A stretch of DNA of 7,743 nt from an uncultured bacterium (GTDB lineage Bacteria > Bacillota > Clostridia > Oscillospirales > Ruminococcaceae). This document shows positions 1 to 5,109 of this stretch, one piece after another. Below the pieces are notes generated by a model. That model ran no database searches, was not told where the DNA came from, and saw nothing but the letters and a program-made list of their open reading frames with translations. The DNA is taken from NCBI GenBank assembly GCA_905214265.1, contig CAJMLQ010000133.1, forward strand, positions 1 to 7,743, in the 5' to 3' direction. The position numbers were made by a program, and so were the translations under genes. Numbering within the stretch: position 1 is the stretch's first letter; every line of letters begins with the position of its first letter.

Positions 1-1
1 A

Positions 2-94
2 CTCATGCCCGACTGGGGCGGCGTGGGCGTGTACGCCGGACAGGGCTTCACCCATATCGACGTGCGGGAGACCCGGGCCGACTGGACGGGCTGA
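2..94 (+). CDS. C-terminal end of M15-type (D-Ala-D-Ala carboxypeptidase-like) peptidase, partial
   Basis: The frame is open from the left edge of the window and stops at TGA 92-94, giving the last 30 residues of a protein that starts outside the window. The tail contains GGVGVY, then GFTHIDVRETRADW. In M15 peptidases (the YcbK / Peptidase_M15_3 type) an H-x-D segment near the C-terminus supplies the last zinc ligand, in the form 'F-x-H-x-D-V-R', and the spacing to the terminus fits. These enzymes cut peptide bonds in peptidoglycan stem peptides or crosslinks and occur both as cell enzymes and as phage endolysins. The catalytic core and any signal peptide or cell-wall-binding domain lie outside the window, so cell or phage origin cannot be decided. 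It converges on the SEC-C gene, with a hairpin terminator between them. Family assignment rests on this short tail only. Confidence 0.6.
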   Translation, partial: LMPDWGGVGVYAGQGFTHIDVRETRADWTG

Positions 95-135
95 GGTGCT
101 TTACGGCTGCCCAATCGTTCATCTCATCCGCTATC

Positions 136-177
136 AAAAAAACAACAGCAGAGGACATACGTCCTCTGCTGTTGTTT
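136..177 (-). terminator. Rho-independent terminator of the SEC-C gene, probably bidirectional
   Basis: A perfect 17-bp inverted repeat (140-156 with 161-177, core CAGCAGAGGAC) closes on the loop ATAC. On the minus strand the stem is followed by a T run (the A run at 136-142), as expected for an intrinsic terminator about 57 nt after the SEC-C stop codon. Read on the plus strand, the stem ends in GTTGTTTG with a poorer U tract, so it may also stop transcription of the converging M15 gene. Confidence 0.9.
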
Positions 178-233
178 GTATAGTGTAATGTCTTTACATC
201 TTTTGCTGTCAAAAGGGAAGGGGAATGCTTCCG

Positions 234-1331
234 TTATCGTCCGCAGCACTTTTTGAACTTCTTTCCGCTGCCGCAGGGACAGGGATCGTTCCGGCCGATT
301 TTCTTTCTGCCGGTCCCGTCCGCTGTCGGCGCGCCCCGGTAATAGAGCGCGGCCAGCTCGTTGGGCGTGTAGCCCTTGTTGGCCCAGAGCCGGGTGTTGT
401 TCTTGACGGACATCATCACCTTCACGAAGGCTTCGACGGCACTGCCGTCAAGCTCCATGTCATAGTCGCCCAGAATATCGTAGATCTGCTCCATGTCGGC
501 TTCAATGACGCAGGCGTATTGGATCTCCCCGGCGATCTCCTCCGCGTCCCGGCGGGGCTGATGCCCCTCGTTCATCAAAAAGGCGGTCAGGGCATCCATC
601 TGCGGTGTGCGCTCATAGTAGTTCCAGTCGGCATAGCGCAGCAGTTCGTCCTTTTCCGGAATATACCGGGGCTTACCGCCGCATTGGCGCATCAGATCCC
701 GCACATCTTCGAAGCCATTCTCTTCGAACTCTCCGCAGACGATACACTCCTCCCAGAAGCAGTAGGGTGCGCCCACGGCCACATGGCGGAGCAAAGCCGG
801 GAACAGTTCCTCCTCTGAGGTGGGCTGACTGTTCTGACGGTTGAAGATGTCCACAAGATCCGGCTGGCTGATCGCGCCGTACAGATGGACCGCAGCCATG
901 GCATAACCGTCCAGCAGATCGTAGCGCGTCTTCCTCTCCGTGTAGCCTTCCCGCTCCAGCTGATGAAACACCTTGCTGATCTCGGTGGGAACCGTCACGA
1001 TCAGATCCTCCTGAGAAGCATCGCAGACAAGGTAGCCGAGATCCTCCAGCAGGCTGCACTGCTCGGGCAGGGCCTTCTTCACCTTCACCGGCTCCCGGCT
1101 CCTTGCCGCCCGCCTAAACAGCAGGAAAGTCGGCTGGTCGATGATGTAGAGAAGCTCCTCCATGCGCCCCGGCTCCCGGAGGGCGGCGCTCACCGCCTGT
1201 ACCAACGCGGGCTTGTTCATTTTGGAGTAGCCCTTGACATAGTAATTCTTTGCCAGTTCCTTCAGCTTCGCCGCGCTTGCTTCCGCCAGCACCGCTTCAA
1301 TGGCAGGCTTTTCCACTTTACTCAGTACCAT
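234..1331 (-). CDS. SEC-C metal-binding motif protein with SAP/Rho-N-like N-terminus
   Basis: A 365-aa soluble protein with no signal peptide or membrane segment. The C-terminus is a textbook SEC-C zinc motif, DPCPCGSGKKFKKCC (C-x-C-x8-C-C), as found at the end of SecA and of many uncharacterised bacterial proteins. Residues about 19-52 (KLKELAKNYYVKGYSKMNKPALVQAV) resemble a SAP or Rho-N helix-extension-helix nucleic-acid-binding fold. Residues about 147-185 (LYGAISQPDLVDIF onward) look like a helix-turn-helix or winged-helix segment, and further cysteines sit near 191-199 (YCFWEECIVC). An ATG 33 nt further upstream is in frame, but the start at 1331 is preferred because AGGGAG lies 6 nt before it. 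The gene is monocistronic, with its own promoter upstream and terminator downstream. The fold assignments other than SEC-C are by eye. The function is unknown; binding of nucleic acid or ribosomes is only a guess. Confidence 0.85.
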   Translation of the reverse strand: MVLSKVEKPAIEAVLAEASAAKLKELAKNYYVKGYSKMNKPALVQAVSAALREPGRMEELLYIIDQPTFLLFRRAARSREPVKVKKALPEQCSLLEDLGYLVCDASQEDLIVTVPTEISKVFHQLEREGYTERKTRYDLLDGYAMAAVHLYGAISQPDLVDIFNRQNSQPTSEEELFPALLRHVAVGAPYCFWEECIVCGEFEENGFEDVRDLMRQCGGKPRYIPEKDELLRYADWNYYERTPQMDALTAFLMNEGHQPRRDAEEIAGEIQYACVIEADMEQIYDILGDYDMELDGSAVEAFVKVMMSVKNNTRLWANKGYTPNELAALYYRGAPTADGTGRKKIGRNDPCPCGSGKKFKKCCGR

Positions 1332-1337
1332 ATTGCT

Positions 1338-1343
1338 CTCCCT
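1338..1343 (-). promoter_or_regulatory. Ribosome binding site that sets the SEC-C gene start
   Basis: AGGGAG on the minus strand, 6 nt before the ATG at 1331-1329. The alternative upstream ATG (1364-1362) has only a distant GGGGA before it, so the shorter protein is favoured. Confidence 0.6.
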
Positions 1344-1424
1344 CATCCGAATCCTGTGCTCCATACTGCTTCCCCATGGAAGCCGATGCGATTTTTCATC
1401 TATCTGTCAGCGGAGCCGTGCTCC

Positions 1425-1453
1425 ATTTTATCCAGTGTAGCACATTTTTTCAA
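1425..1453 (-). promoter_or_regulatory. Sigma-A-type promoter of the SEC-C gene
   Basis: On the minus strand TTGAAA (1448-1453) is followed after exactly 17 nt by TAAAAT (1425-1430), each one base from the consensus hexamers. An overlapping alternative is TGTGCTACACT, an extended -10 a few bases upstream. The start of transcription would fall near 1418, giving a leader of roughly 85 nt before the ATG at 1331. The AT-rich stretch 1425-1500 stands out from the GC-rich genes on both sides. Nothing coding is seen between 1332 and 1503. Confidence 0.65.
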
Positions 1454-1459
1454 AAAATG
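1443..1459. repeat. Perfect 17-bp palindrome overlapping the -35 box
   Basis: The plus strand reads CATTTTTTCAAAAAATG, an exact inverted repeat with 8-bp arms around one central base. It contains the proposed -35 hexamer of the SEC-C promoter. It could be an operator for a dimeric repressor or simply AT-rich promoter DNA; with a one-base centre it cannot form a useful RNA hairpin. Confidence 0.4.
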
Positions 1460-1503
1460 AAGCGCAAATTCAATAAACTCGCCTTGTTTTATGATTTTCG
1501 CTC

Positions 1504-1550
1504 AAAAACAGCGGCGCACCTCCGAAAAAGGGAGATGCGCCGTTCCTGTT
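1504..1550 (-). terminator. Terminator of the phage-derived operon
   Basis: A 12-bp stem (1512-1523 with 1531-1542, one C/A mismatch at 1519/1535, GCGCA core) with a 7-nt loop is followed on the minus strand by TTTTT (A run 1504-1508). It begins about 20 nt after the stop of the last small gene at 1563. The other side also carries a T-rich flank, so it may work in both directions and insulate the SEC-C promoter just beyond it from read-through. Confidence 0.88.
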
Positions 1551-1562
1551 TTATATCCGTTT

Positions 1563-1706
1563 TTATCGACCGCTCAACGCCCTGACAATCTCCACTCTCT
1601 GTTCCGCCGTCAGGCGGGGATAGTCTTTCAAAACCTCGGACAAATCCTCGCCCCGCTCCACTCTCCGCCGCACCACACGGCACAGCAGCGCCACAGCCGT
1701 GCTCAT
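1563..1706 (-). CDS. 47-aa small protein, last gene of the phage-derived operon
   Basis: ATG at 1706, TAA at 1563-1565, 47 residues beginning MSTAVALLCRVVRRRVERGE and ending EIVRALSGR. It is basic in the first half and would be mostly helical. The middle, EDLSEVLKDYPRLTAEQ, looks like a short helix-turn-helix hairpin. Its start overlaps the stop of the 87-aa gene as ATGA, and GGAGGTGA lies 6 nt before the ATG inside the end of that gene, so the two are likely translationally coupled. The terminator follows at once. I do not recognise a named family; short genes like this are common just after tail-fibre genes in phages of Firmicutes. A longer ORF in another frame here (1489-1716) is rejected because it reads through the terminator and lacks this coupling. 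Confidence 0.75.
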   Translation of the reverse strand: MSTAVALLCRVVRRRVERGEDLSEVLKDYPRLTAEQRVEIVRALSGR

Positions 1707-1966
1707 TCGCCCTCACCTCCGAACATCAGTGCCGCCACCAGTTCCTCCAACTCCTCCAGACGGGTCTCCTGCGTGGGATGTGCCGCCCGGTAGTCCGCCC
1801 GCAGGGTCTCGGTACATTCCGGTACGGAGGACAGTTCGCAGTCCTCCGCCAGAGGCCCGTAAACCGTCCCATCCGCAGCCATCACGCTGTCCGCCGTGTA
1901 ACTCTGCGCGTTCTCAACGGTCAGTACCGGCTTCGCTGTCCCGATTTTATATAAGTATAGTGTCAT
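1703..1966 (-). CDS. 87-aa tail-fibre-associated hypothetical protein
   Basis: ATG at 1966 with GAGGTGA 6 nt upstream; the site overlaps the stop codon region of the fibre gene, 11 nt away. The first ~45 residues (MTLYLYKIGTAKPVLTVE, then AADGTVYGP) look like a small beta-rich domain, and residues about 56-80 (LRADYRAAHPTQETRLEELEEL) look helical with coiled-coil potential. The protein is acidic overall. Its position directly after a tail fibre fits a fibre-assembly partner or a minor tail component, but that is inference from location. No catalytic or membrane features are seen. It overlaps the 47-aa gene by four bases. Confidence 0.78.
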   Translation of the reverse strand: MTLYLYKIGTAKPVLTVENAQSYTADSVMAADGTVYGPLAEDCELSSVPECTETLRADYRAAHPTQETRLEELEELVAALMFGGEGE

Positions 1967-1977
1967 TTCAGTTCACC

Positions 1978-3069
1978 TCAGACGAATTTCCCACCCTTAA
2001 TAATGGCGTTCATTCCGTTTCTTTCGTTATATGTGCCGCCCAATAGATCCGGGACGAGATCCCCCAGCAGCACAAGTCCACCTTGACGAAGGTAGATTCC
2101 AATCGCGTTGCCGCTGCATTCCGTTTTCGGATCTTCTCCATAAACTCCAATGCGACCGCCCCAGCTGGCCTCAACCGCGATCTGCAAATCGTGAAGTGCG
2201 CATCCTGCCAACACAGCAGATGAGTTTCCCCCAGAGGCCACACCTCTCCCCGCCTTGGCATGGCCGTTAAAGGAACATATATTTGCATATATCGTGCTTT
2301 TGTTGCAGTCGATGCAATATGTGGTGGGACTTGCCGTCTCGTCCAACTCCCATTTCAGCCTTTCCATTTCCACCGGAATACTGCAATTTTCCACTATGAA
2401 ATCCTTCGTAAACACGCAATCACCGACCTTGTCTGCACGAAGCGTGAGACTCCCACAGCCATAGAAGTCCTTCACAGAAACAATGTTCGAATTCGTTCCG
2501 CTGAGAGTGATGACATGATGCTCAGTCAGCAGACGAGGGAGAGCATCGAGATAGACTTGCAGTTCCGACGCGGGCACGGTGACATAGCGTTGGGGCGCGC
2601 CGGTAGCCAGCACCATCTTTCGCACAGGCGCGCAGTCGCTTTCGGTGATAAGACCGGCAGGGGAGCAGAGCACCATTGCGCCGCCGTCCTCGCTGACGGT
2701 TTGGCGCAGGTAAAACCGCAGCACCGTGTCGCTCCCGGCCTGAATGGTCACAGGCTCGTCCAGCCGATAGACGCAGTAGAGGATCTCCCCCTCATCGGGA
2801 GCCTCCGCGTAGACGCCCAGTTCCGCCAGCGTGTAGGTGGACCTCTGTCCCACCGCGGCCAGCGTCACAGGCAGAACGGCGGTGTTGCCGGTGCAGCGGG
2901 CCTCGCCCACTGTCAGCGTCTGCCGGATTTCCGGCAGTGCCACGGCGTTGGGGACATCCGTGGTATGTCCGCTGCCGCCCACCACACGGGTCACCCGCAG
3001 GCAGGCCCCTGCGGCAGTTTTCGCCGTCAGCGCAAGGCCCTTGTTCGTATATGTTCCCTGAATATTCAT
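1978..3069 (-). CDS. Phage tail fibre, tail-collar-type N-terminus with beta-helix-like tip
   Basis: A 363-aa protein. The first ~160 residues match the pattern of phage tail-collar fibre proteins (DUF3751-like): an opening Y-T-N-K-G, then a conserved block with TYTLAELGVYAEAPDEGEILYCVY and FYLRQTVSEDG, which forms the part held by the tail or baseplate. After a linker near 165-185 (VPASELQVYLDALPRLL) the rest is made of short Ser/Thr/Gly/Cys-rich turns (GTNSNIVSV, GCGSLTLRA, GGNSSAVLAGC, GGRIGVYG), as in right-handed beta-helix receptor-binding tips. The likely role is adsorption to a host surface. GGAGA lies 6 nt before the ATG, and the stop of the scaffold-like gene is 10 nt upstream, so it sits in one operon with the portal gene, an abnormal neighbour for a fibre. 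The C-terminal half has much lower GC than the N-terminal half, suggesting a swapped tip. No break is seen in the frame. Whether it is still used is unknown. Confidence 0.8.
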   Translation of the reverse strand: MNIQGTYTNKGLALTAKTAAGACLRVTRVVGGSGHTTDVPNAVALPEIRQTLTVGEARCTGNTAVLPVTLAAVGQRSTYTLAELGVYAEAPDEGEILYCVYRLDEPVTIQAGSDTVLRFYLRQTVSEDGGAMVLCSPAGLITESDCAPVRKMVLATGAPQRYVTVPASELQVYLDALPRLLTEHHVITLSGTNSNIVSVKDFYGCGSLTLRADKVGDCVFTKDFIVENCSIPVEMERLKWELDETASPTTYCIDCNKSTIYANICSFNGHAKAGRGVASGGNSSAVLAGCALHDLQIAVEASWGGRIGVYGEDPKTECSGNAIGIYLRQGGLVLLGDLVPDLLGGTYNERNGMNAIIKGGKFV

Positions 3070-3079
3070 AGCCCGTCTC

Positions 3080-3370
3080 CTATCTCAGCCGCCGGATGCC
3101 CCGTCTGGGACGCTGGGGCAGGGGAGCCGTCACCACCGGCGCGGAAGCGGGCAGACGGCTTTTCACGTCCTCCGCCAGAGATGCCTGATACGCCGTGCGG
3201 AATTCCTCCGTCCGGCGATCCGTGTCACCGTCGTCGCCCCCCGCCAGCAGCGGTGCGAAGGACTGGGGCACGCCGCCCCGCTCCAAGGCGGCTCTGGCCC
3301 GCTCCACCTGCTCCCGGCGGAGCTTTTCCGCCCGCAGAGTTTCCAGTTCCTGCTTTTCTTCTTCGTTCAT
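3080..3370 (-). CDS. Short DUF4355/scaffold-like phage protein
   Basis: A 96-aa charged protein. It opens with a coiled-coil-like helix (EEEKQELETLRAEKLRREQV), followed by ARAALERGGVPQSFAPLLAG, then TDRRTEEFRTAYQASLAEDV and a basic Pro/Arg tail ending RRGIRRLR. The sequence 'LPxSFAxLLxGxDxxxT', helix, 'F' and a basic tail is the pattern of DUF4355 phage scaffold proteins, which sit between portal and capsid genes and help build the procapsid. At 96 aa it is shorter than many such proteins, so it may be a short variant or have lost part of its N-terminus. It starts 3 nt after the portal stop, with GGAGGAG placed in the last portal codons. The capsid gene that normally follows is missing; the next gene, 10 nt away, is a tail fibre. 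Confidence 0.65.
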   Translation of the reverse strand: MNEEEKQELETLRAEKLRREQVERARAALERGGVPQSFAPLLAGGDDGDTDRRTEEFRTAYQASLAEDVKSRLPASAPVVTAPLPQRPRRGIRRLR

Positions 3371-3373
3371 ACG

Positions 3374-4624
3374 TTACTCCTCCGTCTCCATGGTTTCCTC
3401 CGCCTTGCGCCGCAGTTCCTCCTCCGCGTCCTTCACCCACGGCAGCTGTTCCAGAATGGTGCGCTTGGACAGCAGGGGAGAGAGGGACAGCAGTGTGCTC
3501 GCCAGCGCCGTGTGATCCTGCGGCAGATTCTTGCAAAACGTGACCCGCCCCTGTTCCAGCGCCACCGGCGTCCCCAACAGGGCAAAGCCGCCGGAAAGCG
3601 CCGTCAGCAGCCGGTGCAGGCCGTCCAGAAAGCTGCGCTCCTTGGCAAGGCGCACCTGCTCGATGCCCCACAGCTTATACTGCATCGCCACGCCGGAGGC
3701 GTTCCCAGCGAAGCGCTCGTCGGAGAGATCCGGCGTCATGCTCAGTTCCAGAATGCTGCGGCGCAGATTGCTCTCCAACTGGGCGAGAGCCTCGTGGTTC
3801 AGATTCTTCACCACGAATTCCGCCCGGCCTCCCTCTGCCAGAGAGAGGATGCGGGTGCGGTTGGCCTCGTCGATGTCGCCCTGAGTCGTACCCTGCATCC
3901 CGTACAGGGCGAGGAAGGCGTTGGCTACCGACTGCATATCGTCCATGGCCCCGGAGAGCAGCAGGTTGTACGCGTCCATCAGACCCGTCACCATCTCGAA
4001 ATCGCCGCAGGTCTGGAAGTTGTTGTTGAAGGGCACCAGCGCCAGATGTCCCGGCAGATTTTCCTCCGGCGCGCCCAGAGCCACCCGCTGACCGTCCCAT
4101 GTGAAGGGCGTGACCCGCTCCTCCTCGTAGAGCATCCCGCATACGGTGTCGTCCGGGCGCTTGAACAGCCGGACGGCGGCGCGGAGCGGCTCCCCGGCCT
4201 CGCCGCCGCGGATGCCGAAGCAGGTGAGGGGGTCGCACCGGCACACCCGCACGCCGGACTGTTCCAGCCACACCAGTGCGAAGCCCTCGCCGCAGACGCT
4301 CATGTCCCGGCCGATGTCAAAGAGCAGGTGATCCATGGGCAGATCGGCATAGATCCGCCCCTCCTCCGGGCGCTCATAGGAAAGGGTAGGGGGCACGCCG
4401 AGGAAATACCCGGTCTGCACCTCCGTGATGTAGCGGGGGAAGGGGACCCGCAGCAGATTGTTGGGCCGTCCCCGGACGGCCTCGCCCTTGGGCACGGGCT
4501 GCTGGCCCTCGTAATAGTCCCACAGCCGCTCTCTGTGGGGACGGACCCGGTACAAAAAGTCCGACACCGCCCCGGTCAGAGCTTCCTCCGTCAGCGCCCC
4601 GGCGCAAATGTAGTCCTGTTTCAA
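3374..4624 (-). CDS. Phage portal protein, SPP1 Gp6-like
   Basis: A 416-aa protein matching the SPP1 Gp6-type portal family (Phage_prot_Gp6). The portal is the dodecameric ring at one capsid vertex through which DNA is packaged and released. Visible family features are R-x-x-L-W-D-Y-Y-x-G-Q near 32-41, RPNNLLRVPFPRYITEVQTGYFLG near 53-76, PFNNNFQTCGDFEMV with DAYN close behind (about 198-219), DLSDERFAGNASGVAMQYKL (about 299-318) and LSPLLSKRTILEQLPWVKD (about 381-399). Length is near the family norm (SPP1 Gp6 is about 500 aa) and the frame is intact. The ORF can be opened at a GTG at 4642, but that would place the AGGAGG inside the coding region, so the TTG at 4624 is chosen. The terminase genes that normally precede a portal are absent: upstream lies about 400 nt with no gene. 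Confidence 0.92.
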   Translation of the reverse strand: MKQDYICAGALTEEALTGAVSDFLYRVRPHRERLWDYYEGQQPVPKGEAVRGRPNNLLRVPFPRYITEVQTGYFLGVPPTLSYERPEEGRIYADLPMDHLLFDIGRDMSVCGEGFALVWLEQSGVRVCRCDPLTCFGIRGGEAGEPLRAAVRLFKRPDDTVCGMLYEEERVTPFTWDGQRVALGAPEENLPGHLALVPFNNNFQTCGDFEMVTGLMDAYNLLLSGAMDDMQSVANAFLALYGMQGTTQGDIDEANRTRILSLAEGGRAEFVVKNLNHEALAQLESNLRRSILELSMTPDLSDERFAGNASGVAMQYKLWGIEQVRLAKERSFLDGLHRLLTALSGGFALLGTPVALEQGRVTFCKNLPQDHTALASTLLSLSPLLSKRTILEQLPWVKDAEEELRRKAEETMETEE

Positions 4625-4633
4625 ATACGCAAA

Positions 4634-4640
4634 CCTCCTC
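4634..4640 (-). promoter_or_regulatory. Ribosome binding site that fixes a TTG start for the portal gene
   Basis: GAGGAGG on the minus strand lies 9 nt before the TTG at 4624-4622. The only other early in-frame start, GTG at 4642, overlaps this site itself and has no Shine-Dalgarno sequence before it. Confidence 0.65.
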
Positions 4641-4642
4641 AC

Positions 4643-5037
4643 AATCGCAAAACCCGAGCCTGAATATTCCGCCGCGCACCCGTTTCACCGCGATCAGGCG
4701 GCAGCCTTGGCCCCGCCCTGTATGACTTTCTTCGGTGACGGCCTGTGCGCGGCCCGGTGAGCAGACAGTCAGGATACCCATAGGTATCGCCATGACCCCG
4801 GCGACGATGCCCGACGGCCCGCCGTCCCGGAAAGGTCCTCTTTGTTCCGTACTGTCACCTCTCCCAGCCCTATACTTCTATTGTAAGGACGCTCCCCGCC
4901 GTTTTCTCTGGAAGGAGATACAAAAAACCCGTCTCACTCTCCGCAACGCCCTTTTCCATGTCCAATACCGCATATGCGGCTGATGTCAGGCAAATAGGCA
5001 GCATGGCTGCGCGAGCAGTTCTTTCGGTATGTTTTCC
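4643..5037. other. Gene-free stretch at the edge of the phage cassette
   Basis: No gene is supported here. Open frames exist (plus 4735-4983; minus upstream of 4793 running into the portal gene), but none has a ribosome binding site and a recognisable product, and GC-rich DNA makes such frames common. Small symmetric elements are present: GATACC-CATA-GGTATC at 4773-4788 and the 12-bp palindrome CCGCATATGCGG at 4968-4979. A GGAAGGAG at 4910-4917 is not followed by a start codon at useful distance. No strong sigma-A promoter was seen on the minus strand to drive the portal operon; the best -10-like hexamer is TACAAT (minus strand, about 4879-4884) with no matching -35. GC falls from left to right across the stretch. 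Confidence 0.5.
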
Positions 5038-5066
5038 TTGACTCCATTTTCGAATTCCGTTATCCT
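5038..5066 (+). promoter_or_regulatory. Sigma-A-type promoter of the two-component operon
   Basis: TTGACT at 5038-5043 is separated by exactly 17 nt from TATCCT at 5061-5066. The -35 differs from the consensus by one base and the -10 by two. Transcription would start near 5073, giving a leader of about 37 nt that carries AGGAG before the response-regulator gene. The weak -10 leaves room for activation, possibly by the regulator itself, but no clear paired AraC-type repeat was found. Confidence 0.6.
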
Positions 5067-5096
5067 GTCTCTATAAATATACCTTCTTTATGTGAC

Positions 5097-5101
5097 AGGA
5101 G
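5097..5101 (+). promoter_or_regulatory. Ribosome binding site that sets the response-regulator start
   Basis: AGGAG lies 8 nt before the GTG at 5110-5112. A longer reading frame from GTG 5092 would contain this site, and starting at 5110 gives the typical M-L-K-I-L-I-V-D-D-E beginning of the receiver family. Confidence 0.75.
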
Positions 5102-5109
5102 TGAGAGTT

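Larger units (their letters stand above)
1504..4642 (-). mobile_element. Prophage-derived cassette, missing most morphogenesis genes
   Basis: Five adjacent minus-strand genes (portal, scaffold-like, tail fibre, 87 aa, 47 aa) with gaps of 3, 10, 11 and -4 nt share one terminator. Portal and scaffold come from the head module, the last three from the end of the tail module, so roughly the whole middle of a siphovirus structural operon is absent. No integrase, repressor, terminase or attachment site is visible, and there are no obvious direct repeats at the edges. GC is high, around 70% in hand-counted stretches of the portal and the fibre N-terminus. The frames are open, so decay is either recent or opposed by selection. 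Confidence 0.7.

Noticed and set aside
1489..1716. 75-aa minus-strand frame overlapping the 47-aa gene
   Set aside because: It runs through the terminator hairpin and lacks the ATGA coupling; the 47-aa frame has a far better start and end.
2260..3543. 427-aa plus-strand open frame opposite the fibre and scaffold-like genes
   Set aside because: It is antisense to well-supported genes, has no ribosome binding site, and its protein is an Arg/Pro/His-rich mix typical of the complement of GC-rich coding DNA.
3512..4663. 383-aa plus-strand open frame opposite the portal gene
   Set aside because: It mirrors the portal codons, has no recognisable family motif, and the portal assignment on the other strand is strong.
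4374..4793. 139-aa minus-strand frame upstream of and overlapping the portal gene, considered as a terminase remnant
   Set aside because: Its second half is the wrong frame of the portal gene, and its first half shows no Walker or nuclease motif and no ribosome binding site.
4910..4950. Possible terminator (T run on the minus strand near 4922-4927)
   Set aside because: The preceding bases form no stem longer than about 3 bp.
4735..4983. 82-aa plus-strand frame in the gene-free stretch
   Set aside because: No Shine-Dalgarno sequence, no family resemblance, odd composition. The GGAAGGAG inside it leads to no start codon.
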